A stretch of DNA of 64,000 bases from JANJUO01 sp942492935 (GCA_942492935.1 OW818654.1:1302001-1366000); one strand, 5' to 3'; shown: positions 33,857 through 43,228, counted from the stretch's first letter. A program made the numbers and translations. The notes: generated by a model from the sequence alone, not told the origin.

Positions 33857-35281
33857 GTGCCGAAACAAAATTATACTTTAGTTGTTATTGAAGATGACCC
33901 TTTAGTAAATATGACAGTAAGAGATATTCTTGCTTCAAAATACTCAAGGGTTGAAACCTTCACTGATGCCCAACAAGGGCTTGACGAACTTCATACAATT
34001 TCACCTGATCTTGTATTGCTTGACATTTTTCTTGGTCATGCAAATGGTTTAGATATTCTTGAGCAACTGCGAAAACAGGGCTACACAATGCCTGTTATAA
34101 TGATGACTGCTTTTTCTGATATAAAAATGGCAGTTAGAGCAATGAAACTTGGCGCTGAAGATTTCATTGTTAAGCCATTGGATTTGGAACAGTTGGAAGT
34201 TGCTGTAGAAAGGTCATTGAAGAATTTTGATTTGAGAAGACAGGTAAATATTCTGTCAGAACAATTGAAAAAGGAGCAGCCCAGTGAAATTTTAGGCACC
34301 AGTGATGGTGTAAGAAAGGCACTTGATATGGCAAAAATAATAGCCAAAGCAGAGGATACTACTGTATTGATTCTTGGTGAATCTGGTACTGGTAAAGAAT
34401 TGATGGCAAGATTTATACACGAAAATTCCCCTCGTGCTAACGGACCTTTTATTACTATAAATTGCGGTGCTATTCCAAGAGAACTTGCTGAAAATGAATT
34501 ATTCGGTTACGAAAGAGGTGCTTTTACAGGTGCAACCGAAAAAGTAAAACAGGGTAAGTTTGAACTTGCTACTCATGGTACTATACTTCTTGATGAAATT
34601 GCTGAGCTTAGTCTTGAATTGCAAGTAAAATTATTAAGGGTTTTACAAGAAAGAAGATACTATCGTTTGGGTGGAACTAAAGAAATTTCTGTTGATGTTA
34701 GGGTAATTGCTTCAACAAATAAAGACCTTGAAAAATTAGTTGAAGAAGATAAATTCAGGGAAGACCTTTTTTATAGATTGAATGTAGCTCGTATTTTATT
34801 GCCTCCTCTCAGAGATAGAGGTGCTGATATTATCAATATTGCTACAGCTTATGTTAAAGAATTTAATGGCAAATTCAACAAAAATGTTACGGGATTTTCG
34901 CCAGAAGCTGCTGATATACTTTTGTCTTATCCATGGAAAGGAAACATTCGTGAATTAAGAAATGTAATCGAAAGAGTTGTATTGCTTGAAATGAATCATT
35001 TGATTACAAAAGAATCTTTAAGTTTTCTGAAAGGCGTTTCTGTTACTTCTGTATCTGTAGCCAAAACTGAAATTGAACTTCCTGATGGTGGACATTATTT
35101 GAAAATATCAAAAACTGGTACTTCAATGGGTGAAGTTACAAAAGATTTGATAATTCAAACATTGAACATTACAGGTGGAAATCAAATAAAAGCAGCAAAA
35201 GTTCTTGGAGTATCTAGAGCAAAATTAAGATATAGAATTGAACAACTTGGTATTAATATTTCGGGTAAAACCGTAAGTTAA
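33857..35281 (+). CDS. Sigma-54-dependent response regulator (NtrC family)
   Basis: A 474-residue protein starting with GTG. The receiver domain has D56 (LVLLDIFLG) and K106. The AAA+ domain has the Walker A motif GESGTGKE (174-181), the sigma-54 contact loop GAFTGA (221-226), a Walker B-type ILLDEIAELS and the later RLNVARILLPPLRDR. A Fis-type helix-turn-helix closes the protein (GGNQIKAAKVLGVSRAKLRY). When phosphorylated it should assemble as a ring and activate RpoN promoters. It pairs with the kinase at 32643. The location next to chemotaxis genes suggests motility, attachment or envelope targets; that is inference. Confidence 0.93.
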   Translation: MPKQNYTLVVIEDDPLVNMTVRDILASKYSRVETFTDAQQGLDELHTISPDLVLLDIFLGHANGLDILEQLRKQGYTMPVIMMTAFSDIKMAVRAMKLGAEDFIVKPLDLEQLEVAVERSLKNFDLRRQVNILSEQLKKEQPSEILGTSDGVRKALDMAKIIAKAEDTTVLILGESGTGKELMARFIHENSPRANGPFITINCGAIPRELAENELFGYERGAFTGATEKVKQGKFELATHGTILLDEIAELSLELQVKLLRVLQERRYYRLGGTKEISVDVRVIASTNKDLEKLVEEDKFREDLFYRLNVARILLPPLRDRGADIINIATAYVKEFNGKFNKNVTGFSPEAADILLSYPWKGNIRELRNVIERVVLLEMNHLITKESLSFLKGVSVTSVSVAKTEIELPDGGHYLKISKTGTSMGEVTKDLIIQTLNITGGNQIKAAKVLGVSRAKLRYRIEQLGINISGKTVS

Positions 35282-35442
35282 TTTGAAAATCAAAGAAAAA
35301 GTTAAAAAAATACTTGAATTAAAGTAAAATTATAGAATTATTACTAATAATTAATTCAATAATTCAAATATTTTTTTTATTTTACAATTTGAGAAAAATG
35401 TTTTTTTAAAATCTAATTTTTTTCTTTATTCGGTCAGGATAA

Positions 35443-36804
35443 ATGACAATAAATGAAGCTTTAAATATTATATATGAGAATAAATCTTCTGAAGAAAGAA
35501 GGTTTGCATTTGAATTTGTAATTAATTCAAAAATATATAACGAAGATATTATTCATATTCTTGCATCAGGTTTGGTTGATGAATTTCGTGGTGTGAGAGA
35601 TATTTGTTCGCGTGGACTTAGCAACATACCAAGCGAATATGCAAATTATGTTGCATTTATGGTTGTGCCTTTAATTGCTCACAATGATATTGAAATCAGA
35701 AATCTTGCTGGTGATTTACTTCTAAATTTGAAAGATAAATCAATTGATGCTTTGTTGCCTTTTTTAGAAAACGCAAGTGAAGATGTAAGAAAATATGCTT
35801 GCGATATTCTGGGAATAGTAGGGCTGACAAATAATCTTGTAAACATTTATCCATTATTGAACGATAATGATGTTAATGTAAGAAATTCTGGTATTGAAGC
35901 AATTGGAAATATTATTTATAGAAATGAAACTGATTTATTCACAAAATCAGAATCATTAGATAAATTAATTGCAACATTTACCATAGATTCTGAATCTCAA
36001 CCTAATATTTTAGACGCAATTGGTAAAATTGGCGGTGTAGATGCTGAAGATTTTCTAATTAATTATTTGCATAATTCTGATGATGAATTTTTGAAAATTG
36101 CTTGTATAGATTCGCTTGCAATTGCAGGTAATAGTAAAGAATTGTGTATAAAACTGATAGAAGAACTGCCAAATAATTCTCCAGAAATTCAAGTAGTTAT
36201 ATTAAAAACAATTTATGCAATTTTGTATAGAATTGATGAGTTAATAGATTTACCTGAAGAATTAAGATATGTAGCTCATAATGCTTTGCTTGATGATGAT
36301 TCTGATATTCGAGGAGCTGGATTAATAGCATTAGGTGTTGTTTATTACCCTGAAGATTGTGTTTCTTTGGTGAATGAATTATATCATAATAATGCCGGTA
36401 CAGCTCAATATATCATGTATAATTTAATGGCTCATTCATCAGTAGAAACAGTAGAAAGATTATTTGCTGAATTTAATGATAGAGTAATCGAGAAAAACAG
36501 TATTGGCATAGAAATTGACTTACTTGGAGTTTTGTCAATGGTATGGGACTCATCAGAAGAAGAAAATTTAGAAAAAGCATTTGAAATAATTATTGAATCA
36601 GCAATCAATAATGCAAATGGTTCTGAATCTGAAGTAATTGAGTCTCTTTACAATGCAAAAGCAGATATAGTAAAAAAAGTGATAATAAAGATAATGAGTT
36701 CATCTAATGAAGAACATCAAAATGATATTTATGAAATAGTAAAGGAACTTCAACTTAATGATATTATAGTTGAAGTGGAAACAATAATTAACAGTGGTAA
36801 GTGA
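35443..36804 (+). CDS. HEAT-repeat protein
   Basis: A 453-residue, acidic, all-helical protein with repeated HEAT/PBS-lyase-like units: LVDEFRGVRDICSRGLSNIP, LIAHNDIEIRNLAGDLLLNL, FLENASEDVRKYACDILGIV, LLNDNDVNVRNSGIEAIGNI, ALLDDDSDIRGAGLIALGVV. It has no signal peptide or catalytic motif. HEAT solenoids act as protein-binding scaffolds. It sits 70 bp before cheR and 161 bp after the NtrC-like gene, on the same strand as the whole chemotaxis cluster. It may therefore be a cluster-specific adaptor, an inference from location only. Confidence 0.75.
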   Translation: MTINEALNIIYENKSSEERRFAFEFVINSKIYNEDIIHILASGLVDEFRGVRDICSRGLSNIPSEYANYVAFMVVPLIAHNDIEIRNLAGDLLLNLKDKSIDALLPFLENASEDVRKYACDILGIVGLTNNLVNIYPLLNDNDVNVRNSGIEAIGNIIYRNETDLFTKSESLDKLIATFTIDSESQPNILDAIGKIGGVDAEDFLINYLHNSDDEFLKIACIDSLAIAGNSKELCIKLIEELPNNSPEIQVVILKTIYAILYRIDELIDLPEELRYVAHNALLDDDSDIRGAGLIALGVVYYPEDCVSLVNELYHNNAGTAQYIMYNLMAHSSVETVERLFAEFNDRVIEKNSIGIEIDLLGVLSMVWDSSEEENLEKAFEIIIESAINNANGSESEVIESLYNAKADIVKKVIIKIMSSSNEEHQNDIYEIVKELQLNDIIVEVETIINSGK

Positions 36805-36874
36805 TTTTCTTAAAATATTAAATCGGATTTTTTTTAAGAAACTAAACAGTCCGGAATGTGAGATTTGAAAAGCT

Positions 36875-37795
36875 ATGGCTTCACAATTATTTAAATTTGG
36901 GCTATCCAAGCCAAATCAACCGACAAGCGCGGTTAGTCCAGGTACAAGAATGGATATAAGTAAAATGGAAATGAGTGATGCTACATTTGTAGAGCTACGA
37001 GAATTGGTATATAAACTTTGCGGTATTTATTATACCGAAAGTAAGAAGTATCTTCTTGAGGGTAGGATTGCCAAACGATTAGTTGCAAATAAACTAAATA
37101 CGTTTGAAGATTATTTGCGTCTTATAAATTCTTCATTAGGAAGAAATGAATTAGACAATTTATTTGAAGCTATTACAATTAACGAAACTTATTTCTATAG
37201 AGCTCCACAGCAGTTCGATGCTTTTGAAAATGTAATTGTTCCAGAGATTGTTAAACCAAGATTAGGTTTGATAAATCCAGTTTTCAGAATCTGGAGTGCT
37301 GCTTCATCTACTGGCGAAGAAGCCTATACGTTGGCAATAATGATATTAGAAAGATTAAAACCAATTTATCCAAATGTACAATTTCAAATATTAGGTTCAG
37401 ATATCAATAATGCTGTACTTGAACAAGCAAAGAAGGGTGTTTATAAGGAATATGCTGTAAGAAATGTACCACCACACATATTAAAAAAATATTTTACTCA
37501 GAGTGGGAATACATATATTCTTAGTGATACAGTAAAAAAAATGGTTAAGTTTATGAATATAAATCTTTATGACCCTATTGCGATGAGAAGTGTTAGTGGT
37601 TGTGATGTTATATTTTGTGCTAATGTATTGATTTATTTTGATTTACCATCAAAACAACAAGTAGTATCTTATTTGTACAATTCATTGAACAAAGGTGGTT
37701 ATTTATTTATTGGCTATTCAGAATCGCTTCATGGCGTATCAAAAGCATTTAAATTAATACACTTACCAAAAGCAATGGCGTACCAGAAAGAGTAA
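36875..37795 (+). CDS. cheR: Chemotaxis protein methyltransferase CheR
   Basis: A 306-residue SAM-dependent glutamate methyltransferase. An N-terminal helical domain (LRELVYKLCGIYYTESKKYL, LEGRIAKRL) precedes INETYFYRAPQQF, RIWSAASSTGEEAYTLAIMI (SAM-binding motif I), ILGSDINNAVL and the C-terminal FCANVLIYFD, all typical of CheR. The first about 28 residues are extra and Pro/Ser-rich. It would methylate methyl-accepting chemotaxis proteins, none of which is encoded in this window. It is the first core chemotaxis gene of the run cheR-cheY-cheY-cheZ-like-cheA-cheB. Confidence 0.92.
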   Translation: MASQLFKFGLSKPNQPTSAVSPGTRMDISKMEMSDATFVELRELVYKLCGIYYTESKKYLLEGRIAKRLVANKLNTFEDYLRLINSSLGRNELDNLFEAITINETYFYRAPQQFDAFENVIVPEIVKPRLGLINPVFRIWSAASSTGEEAYTLAIMILERLKPIYPNVQFQILGSDINNAVLEQAKKGVYKEYAVRNVPPHILKKYFTQSGNTYILSDTVKKMVKFMNINLYDPIAMRSVSGCDVIFCANVLIYFDLPSKQQVVSYLYNSLNKGGYLFIGYSESLHGVSKAFKLIHLPKAMAYQKE

Positions 37796-37842
37796 TTTGT
37801 AAAGTTTTGTGATAATTTTCCGATTATTACTATGAGATTAAA

Positions 37843-38226
37843 ATGACTAAAACGATATTAGTAGCTGAAGATTCAGCATCGGTAAGAAAGTTTATTACTC
37901 TTGCATTAAAAATCAAGGGCTATAGGGTAATTGCTACGGAAGACGGAATGGAAGCACTCGAAAAATTCCCTACCGAAAAGATTGACCTATTGCTAACTGA
38001 CTTAAATATGCCGAATGTTGACGGATTAAAATTGATTAAGACTGTTAGGCAAGATGAAGAGTATAAAGATTTGCCAATAATTATTTTATCATCTCTCTCA
38101 AAAGATGAAGATATTAATGAGGGACTCTCGGCAGGGGCTAATTCATATTTGATTAAGCCATTTAATACGAAGAGAATTCAATATGAAGTATCTAAATATC
38201 TTGGTGGACTTGATAATGAAGAATAA
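37843..38226 (+). CDS. Single-domain response regulator (CheY-like)
   Basis: A 127-residue stand-alone receiver. The acidic pocket is E9/D10, the phospho-acceptor D53 (LLLTDLNMPN) and the conserved K105 (SYLIKPF); a Ser-Ser follows the fourth strand (IIILSSLSK). The sequence is closer to the TadZ/PilG-style single receivers than to the second CheY in this cluster. It lies between cheR and the more typical cheY (46 bp apart), so the system has two receivers that could compete for CheA phosphate, one perhaps as a phosphate sink. Confidence 0.87.
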   Translation: MTKTILVAEDSASVRKFITLALKIKGYRVIATEDGMEALEKFPTEKIDLLLTDLNMPNVDGLKLIKTVRQDEEYKDLPIIILSSLSKDEDINEGLSAGANSYLIKPFNTKRIQYEVSKYLGGLDNEE

Positions 38227-38271
38227 ATTTTTGAAGATAACTAATTTTAAAATATATATTAAGGGGTCGAA

Positions 38272-38646
38272 ATGCGTTTTTTAGTTGTAGATGATTCCCC
38301 TACAATGCGAAGAATAGTTATTAACGCATTAAAAACCTTCGGTTATACCGAGGTTGTTGAAGCTAATGACGGTAATGAAGGGCTTGAGCAATTAAACAAA
38401 GAAAAAGTGGACTTTGTAATTACTGACTGGAATATGCCAAATATGAATGGGTTGGAACTTACAAAAGCTATCCGCTCTGATGCAAGATTTGCCTCATTGC
38501 CCATTCTTATGGTTACCACTCGTGGATTGAAGCAAGATATTATTGAAGCACTTAAAGCTCGTGTTAATAATTATGTGGTTAAACCATTTACTCCGCAAGT
38601 TCTGAAAGAAAAAATGGATGCTGTACTTAAAAACATGCAGGGGTAA
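38272..38646 (+). CDS. cheY: Chemotaxis response regulator CheY
   Basis: A 124-residue receiver with the classic CheY start MRFLVVDDSPTMRRIVINAL. Phospho-acceptor D52 lies in FVITDWNMPNMNGLEL, switch Thr in LMVTTRG, and K104 in YVVKPFTPQ. DWNMPNM is the string seen in true CheY proteins. Phosphorylated by CheA, it should act on the output machine and be dephosphorylated by the CheZ-like protein encoded 35 bp downstream. No flagellar gene is in view, so the output could be flagella, type IV pili or gliding gear encoded elsewhere. Confidence 0.9.
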   Translation: MRFLVVDDSPTMRRIVINALKTFGYTEVVEANDGNEGLEQLNKEKVDFVITDWNMPNMNGLELTKAIRSDARFASLPILMVTTRGLKQDIIEALKARVNNYVVKPFTPQVLKEKMDAVLKNMQG

Positions 38647-38680
38647 TTTTTATGTATTCAAAGTATGAAGGAAAAGCATT

Positions 38681-39835
38681 ATGACTCAGACTGATATTAC
38701 TCACGTTTTACAAAAAGCAGATGAACTCAGAGCTTTGTTTATTCTTGGGCAAAGAGTAATTCCATTCTTGGAAGAGATATTTGTTTTTGTTAGTGAGATT
38801 CAACCCCTTCTTGATGAAATGAATGTTTCTATCAAAGAAAATTTAAGAAAAATGCCAAATGCTTCAAAGCAATTATCGAAAGTTACTGAAGCTACTGAAC
38901 GTTCTACTACAGAAATTATGGATATTGTAGACGGCTTAGTTTATAAATCAGAAATTATTTCCGCTAATATTACTAAACTGTATGAAATTAATCAGAATAG
39001 TTTAAGTAAACCTGTTCAATTATTAGAATTAATACATAAAGGTATCCAGCAAGGGACTGATTTGAAGTCCATTTTACCCGAATTATCTGCTACCATTAAT
39101 TTATTGAAAACTAAATTAGATAATGAAGCTGATTCAATTGTATCTAATACAAAAGATATTTTATCAAGTATTTTGATGGATTCATCATCTATTATGATGT
39201 CATTACAAGTACAGGATATTACTTCTCAGCAAATTGCTGCTGTTAATAATCTACTCGAAACAGTACATCAAAAATTAGGTAAAATTCTTGACCACTTCAA
39301 TTCTTCAGATGTAAGTGGTTTAGTAAATCCTGAAGGTATTGATAAAAAATATAGAGCAAATGTGTCTAAACTTCATAGACAAATTGCATTTGACCCTGAT
39401 GCTGTCGATGCTATGTCTAATCAAAAAGAAAGACAAATGCAAGTAGATAGTTTAGTTGATATGCATAATAAATCTGCAGATTTGGATGAACCAGCTACCC
39501 TTGATGATATTGATGCTTTGTTTAGTGGTAATGTATCGGTTGAAGATTTAACTGAGCCAGCATCTGTTGATGATATTGATGCCTTGTTTAGTGGTAATGT
39601 ATCGGTTGAAGATTTAAACGAGCCAGCATCTATTGATGATATTGATGCCTTGTTTAGTGGAGCTGCTGCAATTCCCGAAGACCTTACTGAACCTGTTTCT
39701 GCTGATGACATTGATGCTTTGTTTAATGCAACTTTAACAAGCAAGCCATCTGAAGAAAGAGAATCACCTGAAATAGAAGATGACCCTTTTGCAACTTTTT
39801 CGCAAGATGATATTGATGCGATGTTTGGAAAATAA
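38681..39835 (+). CDS. CheZ-like CheY-P phosphatase with a tail of five FliM-like DDIDALF motifs
   Basis: A 384-residue protein. Residues 1-215 are helical, with the CheZ phosphatase signature SLQVQDITSQQIAAV, where D179 and Q183 occupy the D-x3-Q positions of the catalytic face. TEATERSTTEIMDIVDG is a second CheZ-like helix. From about 260 the protein is acidic and repetitive: DDIDALF occurs at residues 275, 297, 319 and 342, and DDIDAMF at 376, four of them embedded in (A/V)SxDDIDALF(S/N). This resembles the SQ(D/A)EIDALL peptide at the N-terminus of FliM, which binds phosphorylated CheY. The tail is thus a probable multivalent CheY-P tether. It sits between cheY and cheA. Confidence 0.8.
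   Translation: MTQTDITHVLQKADELRALFILGQRVIPFLEEIFVFVSEIQPLLDEMNVSIKENLRKMPNASKQLSKVTEATERSTTEIMDIVDGLVYKSEIISANITKLYEINQNSLSKPVQLLELIHKGIQQGTDLKSILPELSATINLLKTKLDNEADSIVSNTKDILSSILMDSSSIMMSLQVQDITSQQIAAVNNLLETVHQKLGKILDHFNSSDVSGLVNPEGIDKKYRANVSKLHRQIAFDPDAVDAMSNQKERQMQVDSLVDMHNKSADLDEPATLDDIDALFSGNVSVEDLTEPASVDDIDALFSGNVSVEDLNEPASIDDIDALFSGAAAIPEDLTEPVSADDIDALFNATLTSKPSEERESPEIEDDPFATFSQDDIDAMFGK
39503..39826 (+). repeat. Tandem in-frame repeat encoding DDIDALF units
   Basis: Copies of a 66-bp unit start at 39503, 39569 and 39635 with very high base identity (GATGATATTGATGC, TTGTTTAGTGGTAATG, TATCGGTTGAAGATTTAA). More diverged copies begin at 39704 and 39806. Near-identity at the DNA level points to recent duplication within the gene. 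Confidence 0.85.
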
Positions 39836-39850
39836 TTTTTAGGAAAAAAT

Positions 39851-41860
39851 ATGAGTTCTCCGTTTGATGATCCTGAAATGCAGGAAATTTTTGATGGTTA
39901 TTTAGTTGAGACACAAGAGCTACTTGACAGTCTATCGCAGGATTTGATGGTTTTGGAAAATCACCCAAAGGATATGGAACTATTAAATCGCATTTTCCGT
40001 AGTTTTCATACTATTAAGGGCACTTCCTCATTTATGGGATTTTCCCATATTTCAGAAATTACTCATCATGCAGAGGATATTTTAAACAAGCTACGTAGAA
40101 GTGAGTTATTTGTTAATCAACCAATTATTGATGTTTTGCTTGAAGTACAAGATTGGATTCAACTATTGATTGACAAAGTTCGACAAGGTGACTTATCTAC
40201 TGTCGATTATGCTCAAACTATTGAGAAACTTGAAGTATTACGTGAAGCCAAATCTATTGATTCTTTAGAAGAACAAGAAGCTGGAAATTCAGAAAATTCT
40301 AATTTAACAACTTCTAATAAAAGTGCAGTAGATAGTGTTTTAAATTCAGCTGATTTTGGAACTTCACCTGGTGATTTTACCGAAGAAGAAGAGGCATTGT
40401 TGCAAAAAGCTTTCGAAGAAATAAATTTGGCTTGGAATAATAATAACGCCACTACTACTGACAATGCTGTAAATAATGTTGATATTAATGATAATACTGA
40501 AGATAAAAAATCTGATGAGGTTATTGAAGAAGCTCAATCTAATTCTGATACAAAAGCCACAAAACAAACTACTATTGAAAATAAACCTGAACCACAAACT
40601 AAATCAACCGGCAGGGAAAATGTTCCTGAAAATAGTGCAAAAGCAAAGTCAGCTTCTGAAACAATAAGAATTGATGTTGAAAGAGTTGAAACATTAATGG
40701 ATTTATCTGGTGAGTTGGTTCTTGGAAGAAATCGGCTTGCACAATTAACAGAAATTTTAGAAGGTGCAATCAATGATAAAGAAAAGCATAGAGACTTGAT
40801 TGAAACCACTTCTCAAATAGATTTTATTACTTCGGAAATACAATCTGCAGTTATGAGGATGAGGATGGTGCCTGTAGGTAAATTATATCAAAAAGCACCA
40901 AGAATTGTTCGTGACCTTGCTAAAGAATTCAGCAAAAATATCAAACTTGTAGTAAAAGGTGAAGAAACTGAAATAGATAGAGGTATTATTGAAGAATTGA
41001 ATGACCCTCTTGTTCACATGATAAGAAATTCTTGCGACCATGGTGTTGAATCTCCAAGCGAGAGAATGGCTATTGGAAAACCCGCTGAAGGTACAATTGT
41101 ACTTGATGCCGACCAAGAAGGCAACAATATTGTACTTCGTATTTCTGATGATGGCAAAGGTATGGATCCTGACAAATTGAAAGCAAAAGCCATCGAAAAA
41201 GGATTACTAACTTTTGAACAAGCAAATCAAATGCCTGCCAGAGAAGCATTTCAACTTATTTTTGCCCCCGGTTTTTCTACTGCTGCCAAAGTTTCTGCAG
41301 TATCTGGTAGAGGAGTTGGAATGGATGTGGTACGTACCAACATTCAAAAGCTTAAAGGAATGATTGAAATTGAATCAGAAATAGGCAAAGGTACTACTTT
41401 TATTATTAAATTGCCACTTACACTTGCAATAATTCAAGGTTTGCTTGTTAAAGTTGCTAATGAAACTTATGCAATTCCTTTAAGTTCTGTCATAGAAGTT
41501 GTAGCTCTCAATCAAGATGAAGTATATTCTATTAACAAACAAGAAGTAATACGAATCAGAAAAGATGTACTTCCAATTTTAAGATTGGATTTTGCCTTGA
41601 ATTGTCCAAATAGAAAGTCAACTCTTGAGCAAAGATATGTAGTTACAGTTGGTTTTGGAGTTCAAAAAGTAGGATTGGTTGTTGATGAATTATTAGGACA
41701 ACAGGAAATTGTAATCAAATCACTTGGTGAATATCTTGGAAGTGTTCAAGGTATTGCTGGTTCAACAATTCTTGGTGATGGTAGAGTGATTATGATTATT
41801 GATATTGCTCAATTAATGCAAAGTATTTATAGCAACGAGTATTTGAAATTTAACAATTAA
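39851..41860 (+). CDS. cheA: Chemotaxis histidine kinase CheA
   Basis: A 669-residue kinase. The P1 HPt domain holds the phospho-acceptor H53 (SFHTIKGTSSFMGF). A long acidic, low-complexity linker (about 140-265, rich in Asn, Glu, Thr) takes the place of a clear P2 domain. P3 dimerisation (VERVETLMDLSGELVLGRNR) and the P4 ATPase (NDPLVHMIRNSCDHGVE, DDGKGMD, GRGVGMDVV, GKGTTF) follow, then a CheW-like P5 domain (LLVKVANETYAIPLSS to the C-terminus). It autophosphorylates and passes phosphate to CheY and CheB. The absent or degenerate P2 means CheY docking may depend on other proteins, such as the CheZ-like tail. Confidence 0.94.
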   Translation: MSSPFDDPEMQEIFDGYLVETQELLDSLSQDLMVLENHPKDMELLNRIFRSFHTIKGTSSFMGFSHISEITHHAEDILNKLRRSELFVNQPIIDVLLEVQDWIQLLIDKVRQGDLSTVDYAQTIEKLEVLREAKSIDSLEEQEAGNSENSNLTTSNKSAVDSVLNSADFGTSPGDFTEEEEALLQKAFEEINLAWNNNNATTTDNAVNNVDINDNTEDKKSDEVIEEAQSNSDTKATKQTTIENKPEPQTKSTGRENVPENSAKAKSASETIRIDVERVETLMDLSGELVLGRNRLAQLTEILEGAINDKEKHRDLIETTSQIDFITSEIQSAVMRMRMVPVGKLYQKAPRIVRDLAKEFSKNIKLVVKGEETEIDRGIIEELNDPLVHMIRNSCDHGVESPSERMAIGKPAEGTIVLDADQEGNNIVLRISDDGKGMDPDKLKAKAIEKGLLTFEQANQMPAREAFQLIFAPGFSTAAKVSAVSGRGVGMDVVRTNIQKLKGMIEIESEIGKGTTFIIKLPLTLAIIQGLLVKVANETYAIPLSSVIEVVALNQDEVYSINKQEVIRIRKDVLPILRLDFALNCPNRKSTLEQRYVVTVGFGVQKVGLVVDELLGQQEIVIKSLGEYLGSVQGIAGSTILGDGRVIMIIDIAQLMQSIYSNEYLKFNN

Positions 41861-41874
41861 GCAAGTTTACAGAA

Positions 41875-43008
41875 ATGTCAAAAATACGTGTACTGATTGT
41901 AGATGATTCATTTTTTATTAGAAAAACACTCACTAAATTATTATCAAATGATGATATTGAAGTAATAGATACAGCCGAAAATGGATTAATAGCCGTCCAA
42001 AAAGTAGCTCAATTAAAACCAGATATAGTAACAATGGATATTGAGATGCCTATTATGAACGGACTTGAAGCTGTAAAAGAAATAATGGCTAAAACACCAG
42101 TTCCAATCTTAATGGTCAGCACATTAACAAGCGAAGGAGCAGAATCAACATTTGAAGCATTATCTCTTGGAGCTATAGATTTTATTACCAAAAAAGCTTC
42201 ATTTAATGAAATAGCAACTATCAAAGACGAGTTAGTGTCTAAAATTATGACAATTTCACAAAGTAGTTTGATTACCAACCGCATACGCTCACGCAATCAT
42301 TTATTACAGATGAAAAAAATGTTGAGAGATTCAACTCAATCTGTTGAAACTCAAACATTGAAAAATAAAGCTGTTACTGAAATTACACCAAAGAGTGAAT
42401 ACAAAACTGTTTTGCCATTGTTAGGAAGGAAACCCCGCTCTTCTGAAATTAGTATAATTGTAATTGGTATTTCTACAGGTGGACCAGCCGCATTAAATGA
42501 TATTATTCCAAAATTTTCTGCCGATATTCCTGTACCAATTTTAATTGCCCAACACATGCCTCCATTTTTTACAAAATCGTTAGCTGAACGGCTCAATTTA
42601 AAAGCAAAATTGAAAGTGAAGGAAGCTGAAATGGGAGAAAAAATTGTTTCTGGGACAATTTATATTGCACCCGGTGGCAAACAAATGACAATTAATACTA
42701 AAATGAATATAGTAATATCTGACGAACCTGCTGATGAATTGTATAAGCCATCTGTAAATGTTCTTACAGATTCTGTTGTTTCGGTATTTACAAATCGTGT
42801 ATTAGGAATAATGATGACAGGAATGGGACATGACGGTGGTATTGCCTTCCAAACTTTGCATAAGTTAGGTGGTTATATAATAGTTCAAGACCCAGATACT
42901 TGTGTTGTTGCAGGTATGACTAAAACAGTAATTGACTTAAATATAGCAAATGAAGTAATTCCCTTAAACGAAATTCCAAATGCTATTTCATCATTATTTG
43001 GTATCTGA
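41875..43008 (+). CDS. cheB: Chemotaxis protein-glutamate methylesterase CheB
   Basis: A 377-residue protein with an N-terminal receiver (D55 in IVTMDIEMPIMNG) and a C-terminal methylesterase. Its catalytic triad is S200 (VIGISTGGPAAL), H227 (LIAQHMPPFF) and D320 (MMTGMGHDGG). It removes methyl groups added by CheR, closing the adaptation loop. The linker of about 70 residues is longer than usual and basic. It is the last gene of the chemotaxis run, 14 bp after cheA. No cheW or receptor gene follows. Confidence 0.95.
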   Translation: MSKIRVLIVDDSFFIRKTLTKLLSNDDIEVIDTAENGLIAVQKVAQLKPDIVTMDIEMPIMNGLEAVKEIMAKTPVPILMVSTLTSEGAESTFEALSLGAIDFITKKASFNEIATIKDELVSKIMTISQSSLITNRIRSRNHLLQMKKMLRDSTQSVETQTLKNKAVTEITPKSEYKTVLPLLGRKPRSSEISIIVIGISTGGPAALNDIIPKFSADIPVPILIAQHMPPFFTKSLAERLNLKAKLKVKEAEMGEKIVSGTIYIAPGGKQMTINTKMNIVISDEPADELYKPSVNVLTDSVVSVFTNRVLGIMMTGMGHDGGIAFQTLHKLGGYIIVQDPDTCVVAGMTKTVIDLNIANEVIPLNEIPNAISSLFGI

Positions 43009-43228
43009 AAATACTAAAATTTTACTAATTTGCATTCAAAGATAAAAGCCCCAAATAGAATTTTCAAGGAATACCTAATTTGTAATTTTTTTTTGAAAAT
43101 ACTAATAAAACATGAAAATAATTTTTAAAATTTTCATATATGAAAAAAACTGATTGGTTACGTATGAAATATTTTTCATGGAAATTTGATTTATGAAACT
43201 ATTTTTATAAAAAGTATTTTTTATTATG

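Noticed and set aside
39421..39744. 107-codon minus-strand frame opposite the CheZ-like tail
   Set aside because: It only mirrors the DDIDALF repeat (giving NKASISS repeats), so it is an artefact of the sense repeat.
39481..39835. CRISPR-like or minisatellite explanation for the repeats
   Set aside because: The units are 66 bp, in frame, contiguous and coding, without unique spacers.
38681..39835. FliM or FliN homologue
   Set aside because: Only the short docking motif is shared; the SpoA/CheC-like domains of FliM are absent and the helical part matches CheZ.
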